Shown piece after piece: positions 24,974-36,782 of a stretch of 64,000 nucleotides of DNA; positions within the stretch are counted from its first letter, which is position 1; every line of letters begins with the position of its first letter. The translations under genes and the position numbers were made by a program. The notes beneath the pieces are model-generated. The model had not been told where the DNA came from. It saw only the letters and a program-made list of their open reading frames with translations, and did no database searches. Location: assembly GCA_026120035.1 (NCBI GenBank), contig JALRME010000025.1, forward strand, positions 124,001-188,000. Reading direction: 5' to 3'. Source of the DNA: Coleophoma eucalyptorum. Its lineage: Eukaryota; Ascomycota; Leotiomycetes; Helotiales; Dermateaceae.

Positions 24974-25764
24974 CTATGAGATGGAGACGGAGTACTTGGA
25001 GGTGGTGAACACGGCATCAGAGCCAGTGAATGGCTCAGTTCCAGCGCCGATGCTCAACAAGTATTGGGAGGTAGAGAAGCTCTCGTTGGACTCGAGGTAG
25101 GTGAAGAAATCAATAAGGTCACCAGAAAAGCTGGTGGCCTCGGATTCAGCGACGAAGCTGTAGACGGTCATGGAGCCGTTGGGTCCAGAGTACAGCTTGA
25201 AGCTAACACCTCCGATGGTGGCGGTACCGACAGAAGAGCCGGTGCTGGAAATTGGTCCGGCACCTCCAAGGGCAGCCAACCAGACCATGATCTCGTACTC
25301 GTCGCTTCCACTGGCGGAGCTGGAAGTGAACATGTCGTAGGCGACATCGGCAACAATGCTAGTTCCGGTGTATCTGTCATGGTTAGGTTGGGAAGTCAAG
25401 GCGTCAGGAAGTCAACTTACGACCAGTCCCAGGTGGTTGGGATGCTAGAGATCGCGCTGATCTGCTGGGCATCTTGCGTAACGACAGCGTTGGCGAAAGA
25501 TTTCACGGAGCTGGATGCTCCCTCCCAAGACCAGGAAGTAGACCAGGCAAGACTGCCGCTGCTCTCGGATGTAACGGTAGTGCACTGAGATCCGGAGGTA
25601 GCAGCAGACTCATCCCAGAGATCTTGGTAAACTGTGTAGGTACCGGTGGCGACGGAATCCCATTGCCCACAAATGGTGGTGGCTCGCTTGTCAAGAGTGG
25701 CAGTTGGGGCAGCGAGGGCAGCGCCAGAAAGGAAGAATGGAAGAAGAGATTGAGTGAACTTCAT
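24974..25764 (-). CDS. Secreted glycoside hydrolase family 12 endoglucanase (cellulase/xyloglucanase)
   Basis: GH12 enzymes cut beta-1,4-glucan, often cellulose or xyloglucan, outside the cell with a retaining mechanism. Two exons (25764-25421 and 25373-24974, intron 25374-25420) encode 247 residues, a usual size for a single-domain GH12 protein. A signal peptide ([18 protein letters not shown]) is followed by a pro-region ending in a dibasic KR (LDKR), then the mature domain beginning [10 protein letters not shown]. The catalytic nucleophile is probably Glu142 in YEIMVWL and the acid/base Glu228 in GTEPFTG, both in the positions known for Trichoderma Cel12A. No carbohydrate-binding module is present. 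Whether it prefers cellulose or xyloglucan cannot be told here. Confidence 0.95.
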
Positions 25765-27628
25765 GTTGGATGGTTGGTAATATGGAATTAATGAAAGTCA
25801 AAAGGTAGGTTTGCAAGAAAGAATGGCTTGGTATAATGTCCAAGCTCGGCTGGGCAGAGTCCAAGACTTTATATTCTCCGGAAGTCGGTGCTTGTAGCAA
25901 CACAGAGGATGCAAACGAGATGAAAGGGCATATGGGGCGCATTGTTTCGAACATACTTCCCGCAGAAAATAGATCAAGGTAGATCTTGTTCTATTGTCTC
26001 TGGCGCATTGTGCTCCCATCATTACTTCATTTGAAAGACCCGGTCGCGCTTTTGGGATGCACCTTACTCCTAAATCCTTGAAGGGAAGCTCGTTTGTTCC
26101 TGCTCAGGGGATTTATGTGGGGTTGAGTACCGAGTTTCAAACACGCCGAAGAACATTCCTCCAATCACTGCTTGGCGGGGACTAATATATGTGAAAATAT
26201 CCACCAAAAGCAGCATGCTTTGATCCCTTAAGATGAAGAAAGCCTTGTAAAAGAAACATGTGTGACATATCCGCGCAATCCCCGTCATCCTGCCCTTCAG
26301 TCTAACTATCGGCTGAGGTCGTGGATAAACGAGCGCTGACGCAACAGACCCGAGCGAAGAGGTCTGGTGAACAACTATCGAAAACAATACAGGAAGGTAG
26401 AATGGGAGACGGACATTCTTTCCCAGCAATCAAATAAGTACTGAGTCCCTCGAGGTCGTGATGCATTTGCCAACTTCCCCTCTCGGCCATACTAACGTCT
26501 ACCCCAACTGGGGAATTGATAGTACGTCCAGCGTAAGGGAAATGCAATTTTTTTTAATAAGTTCTGTTTATGCACCCGTAAATGATGGTCAGGCCGCATC
26601 TCGAACTCGTATGGTGCTAGGTCGGACGATAGACATCAAGTTGGGGTGATCAAACAGAAACCCGACATGTCGCAAGTATCGGATGAACATTGTAGACTCG
26701 ACGAAAGAGGTCAGTCAAAACGACACTCCCTAGCAAATCTAGCACGCTGTAAATAGCTTCCTCGAAAGAGTTCCCTCTCCATCCATTACGTTTGGAAAAA
26801 CCATCTGGCTGTCAATGCAAGATGCTACTTCGTCGCAATTGCTTAAAGGCATCGAAGTGCATCTATTAACAGAGTTGGGATGCTCTTCTGCGAGGCGGAC
26901 TCTATAAAGTGAATAATAAAATAAGCTGAACTCAAAGCCCTCAAAGGACATCTTAGTGATCGAGGTATATTCCAATGAATTCCTGTTGATCTCTCAATTG
27001 TTAATCGGGATGATGAAATCAGAAAGCTTTAGCCCAATAACCAGAGAAAAACCCAATTGGTCAAAATTGTTGAAGTCTTTGAGACTATTCAGAATGGGTA
27101 AACTACTGCCCCAGAAGCTTAACTTTGCACCACTGAATGCATTACAGATCCACATTCGATTGAGTGGGATACTTGGGGAAGTGCGGAGGGGTTGGAAATA
27201 TTGCATCTCTTAAGGACGACCATTGATTGGCAAAGGAGACAAAAGAATCCAAAGCTTCTGGTGCACTGTACTATCACGTGACCATCGAAACCAGAGCAGC
27301 TGACTAAAAATACCCCGATCCCTCACGACCGACCACAAATGCTTGTGGTTCTACCGATTTCCCCACCATATCTCTTGACGTCGGATCATCATATTCTTGT
27401 AGCATTCTACGTTAAGCGCATTTTTAAGCTGTCGCATTCTCATCCCAATTTCCCCTCGTTGCAGCGACACTCATCGAGCGACTCTTGCGGCTTTAGGATT
27501 ACCCCGGTTCGAGCGCGGAGCCCCAGACGCATTAGATGGACAGTTTATATCAAGATCAGCGATAACGTAGGAGGAGAGTGAGTCCATTGCTATAGGAGCA
27601 TCTGCCTGCGCTCTGCAGAGCTCACGGG
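25765..27628. other. Intergenic region, divergent GH12 / SPT20
   Basis: This 1.86-kb interval contains the upstream regions of the GH12 gene and of SPT20. No gene is supported; the frames present are short and without domains. Confidence 0.5.
27275..27280. promoter_or_regulatory. CACGTG E-box upstream of SPT20
   Basis: TATCACGTGACC lies about 350 bp upstream of the SPT20 ATG. The core and its ACC flank are the same as those of the element between TAF4 and YSH1. It is a likely bHLH (Cbf1-like) site by motif only. Confidence 0.4.
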
Positions 27629-30577
27629 ATGGCGCCCTCAGCTTCTGTTGTGCAGTCAGTCACGACTGCTACGAAGATCAAGCGTCCTGTTCCGCCAGGC
27701 ATTCAGACCAATGGAATCAATTCCTCTACATCTCCATCCCCATCAATGTCAGCGGGCAGACTTCCACAAGGCTCCAAGCCTCAGAATGCTGTCAATGGAG
27801 CTGCCAGTAACGGATCTGCTGCGCGATCTGCGAATCGTGTCAGGCGCGATACGCCAGCACAAGCGCTTGGGCGCGGACAAAGGCATAACAGTGCTGGAAT
27901 ACGATCAGCAAGTTTGGCTGGTGAACTTGCTTTATCCCAGATATCTCAACCACCGCCTTATGGTATGAATGTCTTGCGTGATTGAAGTCCAAAGATACTA
28001 ACTGGCCTAGTTCAAACCGATGCCTATATATTGAAGAAGTTCCAAGGATGTCCCCCATCCTTAATAATACACATGCACCCTACACATTTTCGGTTCGATC
28101 AGATGGAGGGAAGCTTCTCATACAAGTCTCCGATGAAGATGATGCTCGATCACCTGAAGGACCGAACCGTACCGCACGACCTGGTTGAATTTCTTTTGCA
28201 GGCGGATGTGCGATTCTATGAAGGATGCATGATTGTTCAAATCCACGACCACAAGTCAATGGCCCCGTTACAGGATAGCACTAAGACAACCAAAGGCCCT
28301 GGAAAGACAACACCATTTTCGGTCCATAACTATACTGCATATCTCACACCCTCTCCATATGTCCCATATCCGGCGGCGGAAGCCGAACCAGGACCGGAGA
28401 AGATTAAGGTGCAGCCAGATTCAGACAATGAGGATACCAAAGCCAAGAGTGCTGAACAGAAGGATAAGGAAAACATGCCGGCACCTGCAGTTCCTACTGA
28501 TGGCCAACGAAGTCGAGGGCCGCATAAAAGAGCTCCCGTCAGAACGATTGTACTTCACCCAACCGAACTGAGTAGACAGTTTGAAGTTGCTGTCAAAGCA
28601 ACTACCCCCGCCGATGCTGATACTAAGCAAGATCCTCGTCAAGATGGTCTCATATCTACGAGCGTCCCACCTACGCCGCTTTCAGGCGTTCCTCCAACCC
28701 CTTCAACCAGTATGCCGCCACCAGCTAAACGCCAGAAGAAGACACAAATGGAGCTAGATCTGAAGAGCCTACATATGTTTGAAAGCCGTACGACGCTGCT
28801 CACAACAGCTCCGTTAATGCTGGACCCTGTGGATAATGCAGTACAGTCCGCTCAGTTGCTCGAGGCCTTGGCTCATCCAATGCATTCTGATAAAATTCCT
28901 GCACCAAAAGCACGGAAGAGGACTGTGGCAGAGATGGCTGCAGACGAAGCTCAAGAAGCAGAAGCCGAACGGTTTATGCTCATTATGGATGAACGAGCAA
29001 CAAATGCTCAAGGAGGCTCAAAACCTGTTGATGGCGATGGCCAGGCTGGAGGGACATCATTTGAACCTCGATTTGAAAGATTCAAGGTCTTGGAGAACCT
29101 CAAAGTCACACTGGCTGAGACAAAGAAAGCCGAGAAAGTACGCCAATTGGAAGCTGAAAGGAGGCAGAAACAAGAGAATGAGCGAGAGAAACTGCGACTC
29201 CAGGCACAAGCTGAAGCGGAAGGAAAGAGGCGCGAGGAACATCGCGTCATGCAGCAGCAGAATCAGGCAAGAGCACAACAACAAGCACAACAAGAAGCTC
29301 ATCGTCGTGCTCTTGCCCAAGCCCAAGCCCAACAACAGCAGCAAGCTCAACAACAGCAACAACCTCAAGGCCTACAGAACATGGCACAGCAGATGCCGCA
29401 AAATCAACATGGCCATCCTCAAGCGAATGGTGCGATGGCAAATGGACTGCAAGCACAACCACAACGTTTCCACCAACAGCAAGTGTCTCAAGCTCAAGCT
29501 TCATCACCAATCGTACGAAATGGTACACCACAAAGTCACGGTCAATCATCACCTGTGGTGAATAACATGGGAAATGTTCCGATGCAGCAGTCGACATCAA
29601 GTATGGGCGGCAGTCCTGCACGCCCTGGATCCGTTGTCAATCAGAACCACCCACAGATGGGAGCACAGATGTCGCATCCTATGAGTGCGCAGCGCAGCCA
29701 GCAAAGTCATGCAGGAACGCCACGTATGCCATCCGCAACTCCTCTCCTTCAGAATACACCATTGAACCGCCAAGTAAGCCAAACTCCTCGAATGCCCCAG
29801 GGCAGTCCTTTACCTGGACAAATGCCTCAAGGACAATTAATGCAACCTGGAATGATGAATGGCCCGCAAGTCGGCATGCAGAATGGCCAGCAAGCATTGA
29901 CTCCACAACAAGCAGCCATGCAGCAACAATTCCTCATGCAACGCCGACAAGCTCAAGCCGCTGCTCAAGCTATGAATGGTCAAATGCCGAATGGTCAGCC
30001 CATGAACCAGCAGCAAATGTTGGCCGCACAACACGCAATGCAGCAACGTATGCTCCAGCAGCAAAGCCAACAAGGAAATGGTATGGCAAACGGACAATTA
30101 TCTCAACAGTATGCTGCTCAGATGGCTGCCATGGCGGCTCGTCAAGCTAGCATGCCCCAAAACGTGCCACAAAATTTCATGAACCAGAATGGTGCGATGA
30201 TGCAGTCTATGCAACAGATGCAGCAGATGCAGCAGATGCAACAAATGCAACAGATGCAGCAGGGCGAGAGACCCAATGGGCAGCAGTCACAAGCACAAAT
30301 GCTTTTCAGGCACCAGGTCAATCAGACTGCAACAGCTTTGTACCAGCAGCAATTACCTACCTTGCAGGCTCAATATCCGGGTGGCATACCAGAAGAAGCA
30401 TTAAAACAGATGCGAGCACTGGTTCAGAAGACTGCACAGCAACAAGTACAACAGGCCTACACAGTTAGGAAAATGCAAGCTCAAGCTCAGCAGCAACAGC
30501 AGCAGCAGATGATGGCGGCTCACGGTGGAATGCAGCATATGAATGGGATGGGAATGCAGAGACCGCAGGGAATGTAA
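27629..30577 (+). CDS. SPT20: SAGA complex subunit Spt20
   Basis: Spt20 is a structural subunit of the SAGA histone acetyltransferase coactivator in the nucleus. Two exons (27629-27962 and 28011-30577, intron 27963-28010) encode 966 residues. The Spt20 domain begins around residue 105 with YVQTDAYILKKFQG. It contains HPTHFRFDQMEGSFSYKSPMK and RTVPHDLVEFLLQADVRFYEGCMIVQIHDHK, then continues to about residue 340 (KSLHMFESRTTLLTT). From there on it is a coiled, charged segment and then a very Gln/Met/Asn/Pro-rich tail, a composition usual for this subunit and for coactivators. The N-terminal ~100 residues are Ser/Asn-rich and disordered. Confidence 0.93.
30209..30262 (+). repeat. Met-Gln-Gln codon repeat in SPT20
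   Basis: Six tandem 9-bp ATGCARCAR units encode (Met-Gln-Gln)6. The pattern is in frame within the Gln-rich tail and is likely to vary in copy number. Confidence 0.85.
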
Positions 30578-30923
30578 AATTAAGAATCAAGCGCCGCAGT
30601 TTGGGATGCTTTCTAGGAGTTCGGGCATCGAAGGATGATATGCTATGGTTGAGCATGCAACTCGGAAGGTGTTCTTTTTGGAATGGTACTGCGAGGGTGG
30701 TTTATTCGCAACGCTATGGATACCAGGTATTGGATTTAGGCGAGGTCATGCACGGCGTTTGGGCTAATTCACCCTTCTCTGGGCGCGCTCTCACCTATGA
30801 GGCGCATGTTTGATAGTTAAGTGACAATTTGCTTTAGAGAAGACCCTTGATTCGTTGAGTGAAATGAGTGCTTTCTTTCCCTGTAATCCCAAAACTCCCT
30901 GCTATACAAACATACACGCCTTT
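30578..30923. other. Convergent intergenic region, SPT20 / EMI1
   Basis: These 346 bp between two converging 3' ends hold no gene that I can support. Confidence 0.5.
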
Positions 30924-31682
30924 TTACGAAGAAGTTCCATTGACCCTCCCAGCTCTCCTCGCTCTCTCCATCATCTGCCATTCGGCGTCCGAGCCAGTCC
31001 AGACTGGGTGAGGTGTACTAAAAGCTTCTCCCCATTCCATCTTCTTGTCTCTGCTCTTCCAAATATCCTCACTACTCCTCGGTACAACTCCATCCTCGTT
31101 CTGAGCTAGTGGCTTTCCATCCTCCACTCTGACAGCTCCCTCGCCTCTACCATACCTACGCCTCTCTCTCTCTCTATAGTGATCCTTGACCAATGTCTCC
31201 TTCTCATCATCTCCCCGAGTCCGCACTCGCATGCAAAACCAGAAATCATTCCAATTCTCACTACAGCTCCTTACAGTTCCGTATCGGTACAGATTGTTAA
31301 ACTGCCCGCCCAGACTCTGACAGTAAAAGGCAGAATCAAATGCCTCTCGACAAGACATCGTCTTGGGTAAGAGAGATTCTGATAAGGATTCTGGGGCCGA
31401 GTCTATTGCTTGTTGTCTTTGGTTTCGAGGATTGAAATCTGATGCGTTTCGAGGTGCATCTGGTGAAGGAGCCTGTCTTGGCGCACGATTGTATTTCGTA
31501 CTACTAGGTTGCGTATCCGCTGCCAATTCGGCGAGGAATGATTGTAGTTCTTGCTCTGCAAGTTCTTCGCGAGATAGTGGTTTCGATGCTGGGGGAGCTT
31601 GTGGGAATGTGGTAGGAGATGCTTCTGATCCTGGCGTATTGGTAGCCACTGTGGACTGCGTGTCTTTCCATAACCATCCCAT
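30924..31682 (-). CDS. EMI1: Emi1-like twin CX9C protein (DUF3128)
   Basis: A single exon encodes 252 residues. The core is the DUF3128/Emi1 domain: Cys-X9-Cys in SCREAFDSAFYCQ, then a second Cys-X9-Cys in SCSENWNDFWFCM, joined by GGQFNNLYRYG. A twin CX9C layout is typical of small proteins oxidised in the mitochondrial intermembrane space. Yeast Emi1 is linked to early meiotic gene induction and mitochondrial function. The first ~100 residues are Ser/Pro/Ala/Gln-rich and the end is charged, so the protein is longer than the yeast homologue. It is divergent from YME2, another mitochondrial gene, with about 470 bp between them. Confidence 0.9.
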   Translation of the reverse strand: MGWLWKDTQSTVATNTPGSEASPTTFPQAPPASKPLSREELAEQELQSFLAELAADTQPSSTKYNRAPRQAPSPDAPRNASDFNPRNQRQQAIDSAPESLSESLLPKTMSCREAFDSAFYCQSLGGQFNNLYRYGTVRSCSENWNDFWFCMRVRTRGDDEKETLVKDHYRERERRRYGRGEGAVRVEDGKPLAQNEDGVVPRSSEDIWKSRDKKMEWGEAFSTPHPVWTGSDAEWQMMERARRAGRVNGTSS

Positions 31683-32152
31683 TGTGAAGGTTTGTTTGAA
31701 GATGGTCTTGAATAATAGAAATATGAGAGCTGTTTAACTGTACCAGTTCAACCAGCAGGCGCGGCTGTGGCTGTTTTTCGCAAATTGGACTAACCACGTG
31801 ATCTCAGCCTTGTCTACTTAAAAGTTTACGATTGGAGCTGTGAAGAGCTCTATCATCAGGAGATCCTAAAATGACACAGAACTGAACAAATCTACTTCCA
31901 CGTTCAAGGACGCTCAACTAAAAACAATGCCTTATTTTCCAGGTTGTGCATCTACAAGTTGCTGACAACAATTCGAGGGAGAGAAGTCCCTGAATCTTAG
32001 CCTCGGCTATCGTATGACGTACCAGTCGTCTTTTGAGGCGTTCGTGCTAATTACTTACTGGGTTTGATTACTTCCAAGCTTGTCCAAGTGATTGTTCTGC
32101 ACCTGAATATGGGCTATTTTGTGAGCTGTTGATCTGAGGAAAGCTGCGAACG
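31683..32152. promoter_or_regulatory. Shared EMI1 / YME2 promoter with CACGTG element
   Basis: This 470-bp interval lies between divergent start codons. It contains CACGTGAT at 31795-31802, about 110 bp from the EMI1 ATG and 350 bp from the YME2 ATG. No gene is present. Confidence 0.45.
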
Positions 32153-34763
32153 ATGCAGGCTGCACGGCGCGTTCATCGCGCGTTCAATCCCACGAGTCTG
32201 CCGGGATTGAGAGCTCCAAGGATACACACGCGAGATTTCTACAACGCTGGAAAGCTGCCTCAAGCTCGACAGCAGCTTAAGACTAATGGAGCCTTGAAGG
32301 GTTTGAGGAGGGAGAGCACCCAGACTGGGGAAGATCAGACCGGACATATTTCCGAGAGTTCGAATGAGGCGATTCTTTTCTTTGATGGTATGCATCTTCT
32401 TAGCTGCGTGTAAGCAAATATACTTATCAGCAGCAGGTCTTTTCCCTCTTAAGTTAAATTGGGCATTCCATCTACCATGGAACGGCCAAAAAAGCTTGCC
32501 TCAAGTCCTCTCGAAGTTCAATAGCCCAACTCTGAGTGCATACGAGCCCATGAACATGATCAAGCAAGCTATTCCTTCGAGTGTACCTATAAAAGTCATT
32601 GAAATATTGCCGCGGTACAAGGACGGAGGAGCATTTGTCAAATTCTCACACTCCGAGGGCATAACGGCGAAAGAGATAGAAGGGCTCGTGGAGACATATT
32701 TGCAGGAAAAGCCTATAAAACCATGGTTCAATCCTTTTCGACGAATACATACGAACTTAGTTCGTGGCAAACCATGGTTGGAGGACCTCTATCGATTTCC
32801 TAGCTCTCGCATAAAGGTGGAGTTTGTACCAACGACACCCGAGGGTCAGGCTGCAGAGCTTTCACAGGAGACTCTTTATAGCCTTTTCCGGAGATACGGC
32901 AAGCTTGCAGAGATTACTTCACAGCCTTCTGACTCCAAGATCCTGCCAAAATATGCATACCTGGATTTCTCTAGTGTGCGTCATGCTATTATGGCAAAGA
33001 ATTGCATGCACGGCTTCAAGGTTTTGGAGGAACAAGGTGGAGGTAAAGCTGGTACCGGATTGCGTCTCTCCTTTGAGACAAAGATGAAAGCACATTGGGT
33101 TCGAGATTCGTTAAAGGATCATCCAAGAGTTGTCATACCCCTGGTCGCTGCGATTATTGCCACGGTCACTGCTGCAGCTTTCGATCCCATTAGGACATTC
33201 TTCATCAAGGCTCATATCGACCATTCTTTTGCGTTAACGAACAGCCGCATCTATAAGTGGTTTAAAAGCCAGGCAACAGACATCTTTACCTTCCGCCTGC
33301 ATAAATCCGAAGAAGCTGGTTTGACAGCTATCTGGGATGATAGAAAAGAAGCAATTGAGCAGATTTCTACTTGGCTTATGGAGACCGCAGATACCTTCAT
33401 TGTGGTTCAGGGTCCGAGAGGGTCAGGCAAGAAAGAGTTGATTTTGGACCAAGCATTGAAAGGTCGAAAACATACTCTGGTGATTGATTGCAAGCCAATT
33501 CAGGAAGCTCATGGAGATAGCGCTACCATCGCATCTGCAGCTGCAGCTGTAGGATACCGCCCAGTGTTCTCATGGATGAACAGCGTTAGCAGCTTGATAG
33601 ACCTGGCAGCACAGGGAACCATTGGCGTAAAGTCAGGATTTTCTGAAACCCTTGACTCGCAGCTGTCTAAAGTATTCTCGAATACAAGCACGGCACTAAA
33701 GCAACTTGCTCTAAATTATCGGAGGAAAGAAGACAAGGATGCTTCCCTTGCTGATGACGATTGGCTAGAGGCTCATCCAGAGTGCAGGCCTGTTGTGGTT
33801 ATTGACAACTTTCTACACAAAAATGAGGAAAGCAGTGTTGTGTATGACAAGATTTCTGAGTGGGCTGCTGGTTTGACGACTGCCAATATTGCTCATGTCA
33901 TCTTCCTAACCAACGATATCTCATATTCAAAGTCACTCAGCAAAGCGCTCCCTGACAGAGTCTTTCGACAGATCTCTCTCGGCGATATCACCCCTGAAGT
34001 TGCCAAAAAATTTGTACTTACTCATCTTGATATTGACAAACAAGATATTGCTGCAGGCAATGTCGAACTCACGACAGAACAGAAGGGTGCAGACTTGAAG
34101 GAGCTCGATGAATGTATCGAGACGCTCGGTGGCCGGCTTACCGATCTGGAGTTTCTGGCTCGTCGACTGAAGACTGGCCAGACACCCAAGCGAGCTATAT
34201 CGGAAATCATCGAGCAAAGCGCCTCCGAAATCATGAAGATGTACCTCTTGACAGTGGATAAAGGGGAGAGGAAGTGGTCGCCAGAACAAGCATGGTATCT
34301 GGTAAAATCACTTGCAGCAAACGAAACCCTCCGCTACAACGAAGTCCTGCTCTCAAATACCTTTGCTTCCTCTCTCAGTGCTACAGCTGCCAATGGTGAA
34401 AGCGTTCTGGAGGCTCTTTCTGCTGCGGAGCTTATCTCCATTCAGACTCACAATGGACGCCCTGGGATGATCAAAGCTGGAAAGCCGGTTTACCAAGCAG
34501 CGTTTAGGCTCCTTACTAAAGATCATGTCTTAGCGAGCAGACTTGATCTAGCGATCCTCACTGAATTGACCAAGATCGAGACCAAGAGCATTGATAAATA
34601 CGAGACGGAATTAACCATGCTGGGTAGCTTACCCAAACAGCCTCGTGAAGTTGGGCCGCGAGTGCAGTTCTTACTTGACAAGCTAGCTGCTAGTCAGAAG
34701 AAGGTTCAGAATTGGGAGAAGGAGATGGCTGTGCTGAAGAAAGTTTTGATGGATGAATACTAG
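32153..34763 (+). CDS. YME2: Mitochondrial inner-membrane escape protein 2 (Yme2/Rna12)
   Basis: Yme2 is an integral protein of the mitochondrial inner membrane that affects nucleoid structure and mtDNA escape. Two exons (32153-32387 and 32437-34763, intron 32388-32436) encode 853 residues. A basic N-terminus (MQAARRVHRAFNP) looks like a mitochondrial presequence. An RNA-recognition-like fold follows (KVEFVPTTPEGQ ... YGKLAEITSQ ... YAYLDFSSVRHA). A transmembrane helix comes next (VVIPLVAAIIATVTAAAF, near residue 315). The large intermembrane-space domain has an AAA-like P-loop, VVQGPRGSGKKELI, with a later VVVIDNF. The C-terminus is a predicted coiled coil. Splicing gives FFDGLFPLKLNW across the junction. 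The domain order matches the yeast protein. Confidence 0.95.
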
Positions 34764-34911
34764 GATATCGGAATGACCTATATACCCAACTAACTTAGAT
34801 GAGCTAATAACAGAAATTCCATTCACTAGGCCCTTTGGCCGACTCTTCAATCAACTCAACCATGATCTCTTCTTCAGTAATAATGACTTAGACCACTAGT
34901 GTGTATCCAGT

Positions 34912-36483
34912 TTACCACTGAGGCTTACCTCTCGCACGCAATCTTGCACCAAATTTCCACAGTAGTATTGGTGCCGGAATTCCAATTGCCATAAATGTGA
35001 AAGCCAACAGACTATTGCCCCAGCCATATCCCAGTGTCGAGTACATCTTAGGTGCAAATATTGGAAAGGCAAATGCGGCAAACCCGCGCGGGAGTTGTGC
35101 ACCAGCCACAGCAGAAGCGGTATACTTGGGATACGAATCCAGAACGTAAGCCTGCATAGCCTGCGTTCCTAGAATAATTCCACAGCCGAAAATCATAACA
35201 CCAATATCTGGTACTATCCAGAATACTCGTGCTTCAGCTGCCCAGCCATACCAGAATACGCCGACAGGTATTAATACTACGCCCGGAATCATCAGAGGAA
35301 CGCGGTACTCTGGCACTGTATGCCCTTCTGATTTCTTCTGCAGATACGCCCATACCCGGTCTGTTACTTTTCCACCTACTTGTGCTGCTATCGTGTAACC
35401 TATTGCCAGTGCCAAATAATGGAGACCACTTCCTGACACTGGCTGGTGATAAAGTTCCGTCCATAAGGATGCAAAAGTTGAGAGCACAATGTAGAGGATG
35501 CCGAAATTATAAGCTAGATATAAGGACATCAATTGTAGGATTGGCTGCGTCGCTAACAAACGAGCTGGTCTGGTCAAACTCATGGACAGTCGCTTTGAAA
35601 TAGTTGGAGCTGAGCGATCATGTTCAGTTGTGTACCTCTGGCTACCATTTTTGTTCATGGTCTTGGCTTTCTGAGACAGGACTTTTGGGCCATAGGGTTC
35701 GTGAAACATAATGGCGGCGTAGATGATAAGCATTCCATCGAAGATGGATATGACAAAGAAGAGCCATGGCCAACCGAGTTTTTCTGTCATTACTCCACCA
35801 ATGATAGGACCTAATGCTGGACCAAGGAGGGGTAAAAAGGTTGAGATCGCATAAGCCTTTCCACGGTCCTCTGGTCTCCAGACATCGCTCAGGATTGGTT
35901 GGCAGACCTAATTCTCCATTAGACATACTCTTCTCATTACTGGGACCAAACGTACAGAATATTCTCCAGCAGCACCAAGGCCCGCAAGTAATCGTCCCAC
36001 GATGATCACGGTCTTATTGTGTGCGAACCCACATACAGTGTTCCAGATGAGGTACCAGATCCCACCATACAGCCAGATCGGTCTTCGTCCGTATATCTCG
36101 CTAAGTGGTGCAAGAATGATTGGACCAACAGAGAAAGCGAGCACAAATATTGAAAGGGCTAGTTGAGCCTCTGAGGTGGAGATGTGAAGGTCTTTACTCA
36201 TCACTGGTATTGCTGGAGCTATCACTGACCCGGACATCAGTGTAATCAATGAACCGAATGATACCAGTAGGGTGATAGACCATTTTCGGTGATTTGGCCA
36301 ATTGTGAGGATTATGGGGATCAGTGGGGGAGTCCCATGAAATCTGATATTGTCAGGATGAATGGAGTTTGAACTTCAGGATGCCTACCAGAATCTCAGTT
36401 CCCTCAATTAGCTCCTCATTGATCTGATTATCGCTAGGCTTAGCGATCACCGCTTGGCTTTCCTCGTCGCTTGTGGAATGCAT
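34912..36483 (-). CDS. MFS multidrug transporter (DHA1-like, drug:H+ antiporter)
   Basis: This plasma-membrane proton-coupled exporter has 492 residues in three exons (36483-36388, 36342-35956 and 35908/35907-34912; introns 36343-36387 and about 35908-35955). The N-terminus is hydrophilic and includes WDSPTDPHNPHNWPNHRKW, the sequence that typically precedes TM1 in fungal DHA1 drug and polyamine transporters. About twelve hydrophobic helices follow. Motif A is seen as LSEIYGRRPIWL. The motif C region reads LPLLGPALGPIIGG across TM5. A long cytoplasmic loop sits near the centre. It is divergent from a Zn2Cys6 regulator across 299 bp, a layout that often means the regulator controls the transporter. 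Substrate is unknown. Confidence 0.93.
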
Positions 36484-36782
36484 TCTCGTTGCTTGTGCAA
36501 AGCTAACCACTCAGCTAACCACTCTTCTATAAGGCTGTCAATGAGGTCTGTCCTCATAAATCCAATCAAGTTGTTAAGGACCTCTATATATACAGTTTAT
36601 ATACTTACTCGCGAGGTTCGTAGCGTATAGGAAGGCCACAGCGGATAAGAGTGAGCACGGAGTTGTCTAGCTAGCTCGGCCGAGCATCTCGGATATAAGC
36701 CCCGACTGCAAACCTTTGACCTCGGACTTCCCTCACTTACAACAAAAAACTCTTCTCTTTTCATCACCCACAGTATCCAAAC
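36484..36782. promoter_or_regulatory. Shared promoter of MFS transporter and Zn2Cys6 regulator
   Basis: This 299-bp interval lies between divergent ATGs. It contains a perfect 12-bp palindrome, GCTCGGCCGAGC, at 36674-36685, built from CGG/CCG triplets of the kind Zn2Cys6 dimers recognise. A further CGG/CCG pair follows (CGG at 36690-36692 and CCCCG at about 36701). It is closer to the regulator gene, so it may serve autoregulation. Binding is inferred from sequence. Confidence 0.45.

Noticed and set aside
27500..27530. GGTTCGAGC-like tRNA B box upstream of SPT20
   Set aside because: The T-stem has a mismatch and no matching acceptor or D arm is found at the proper distance.
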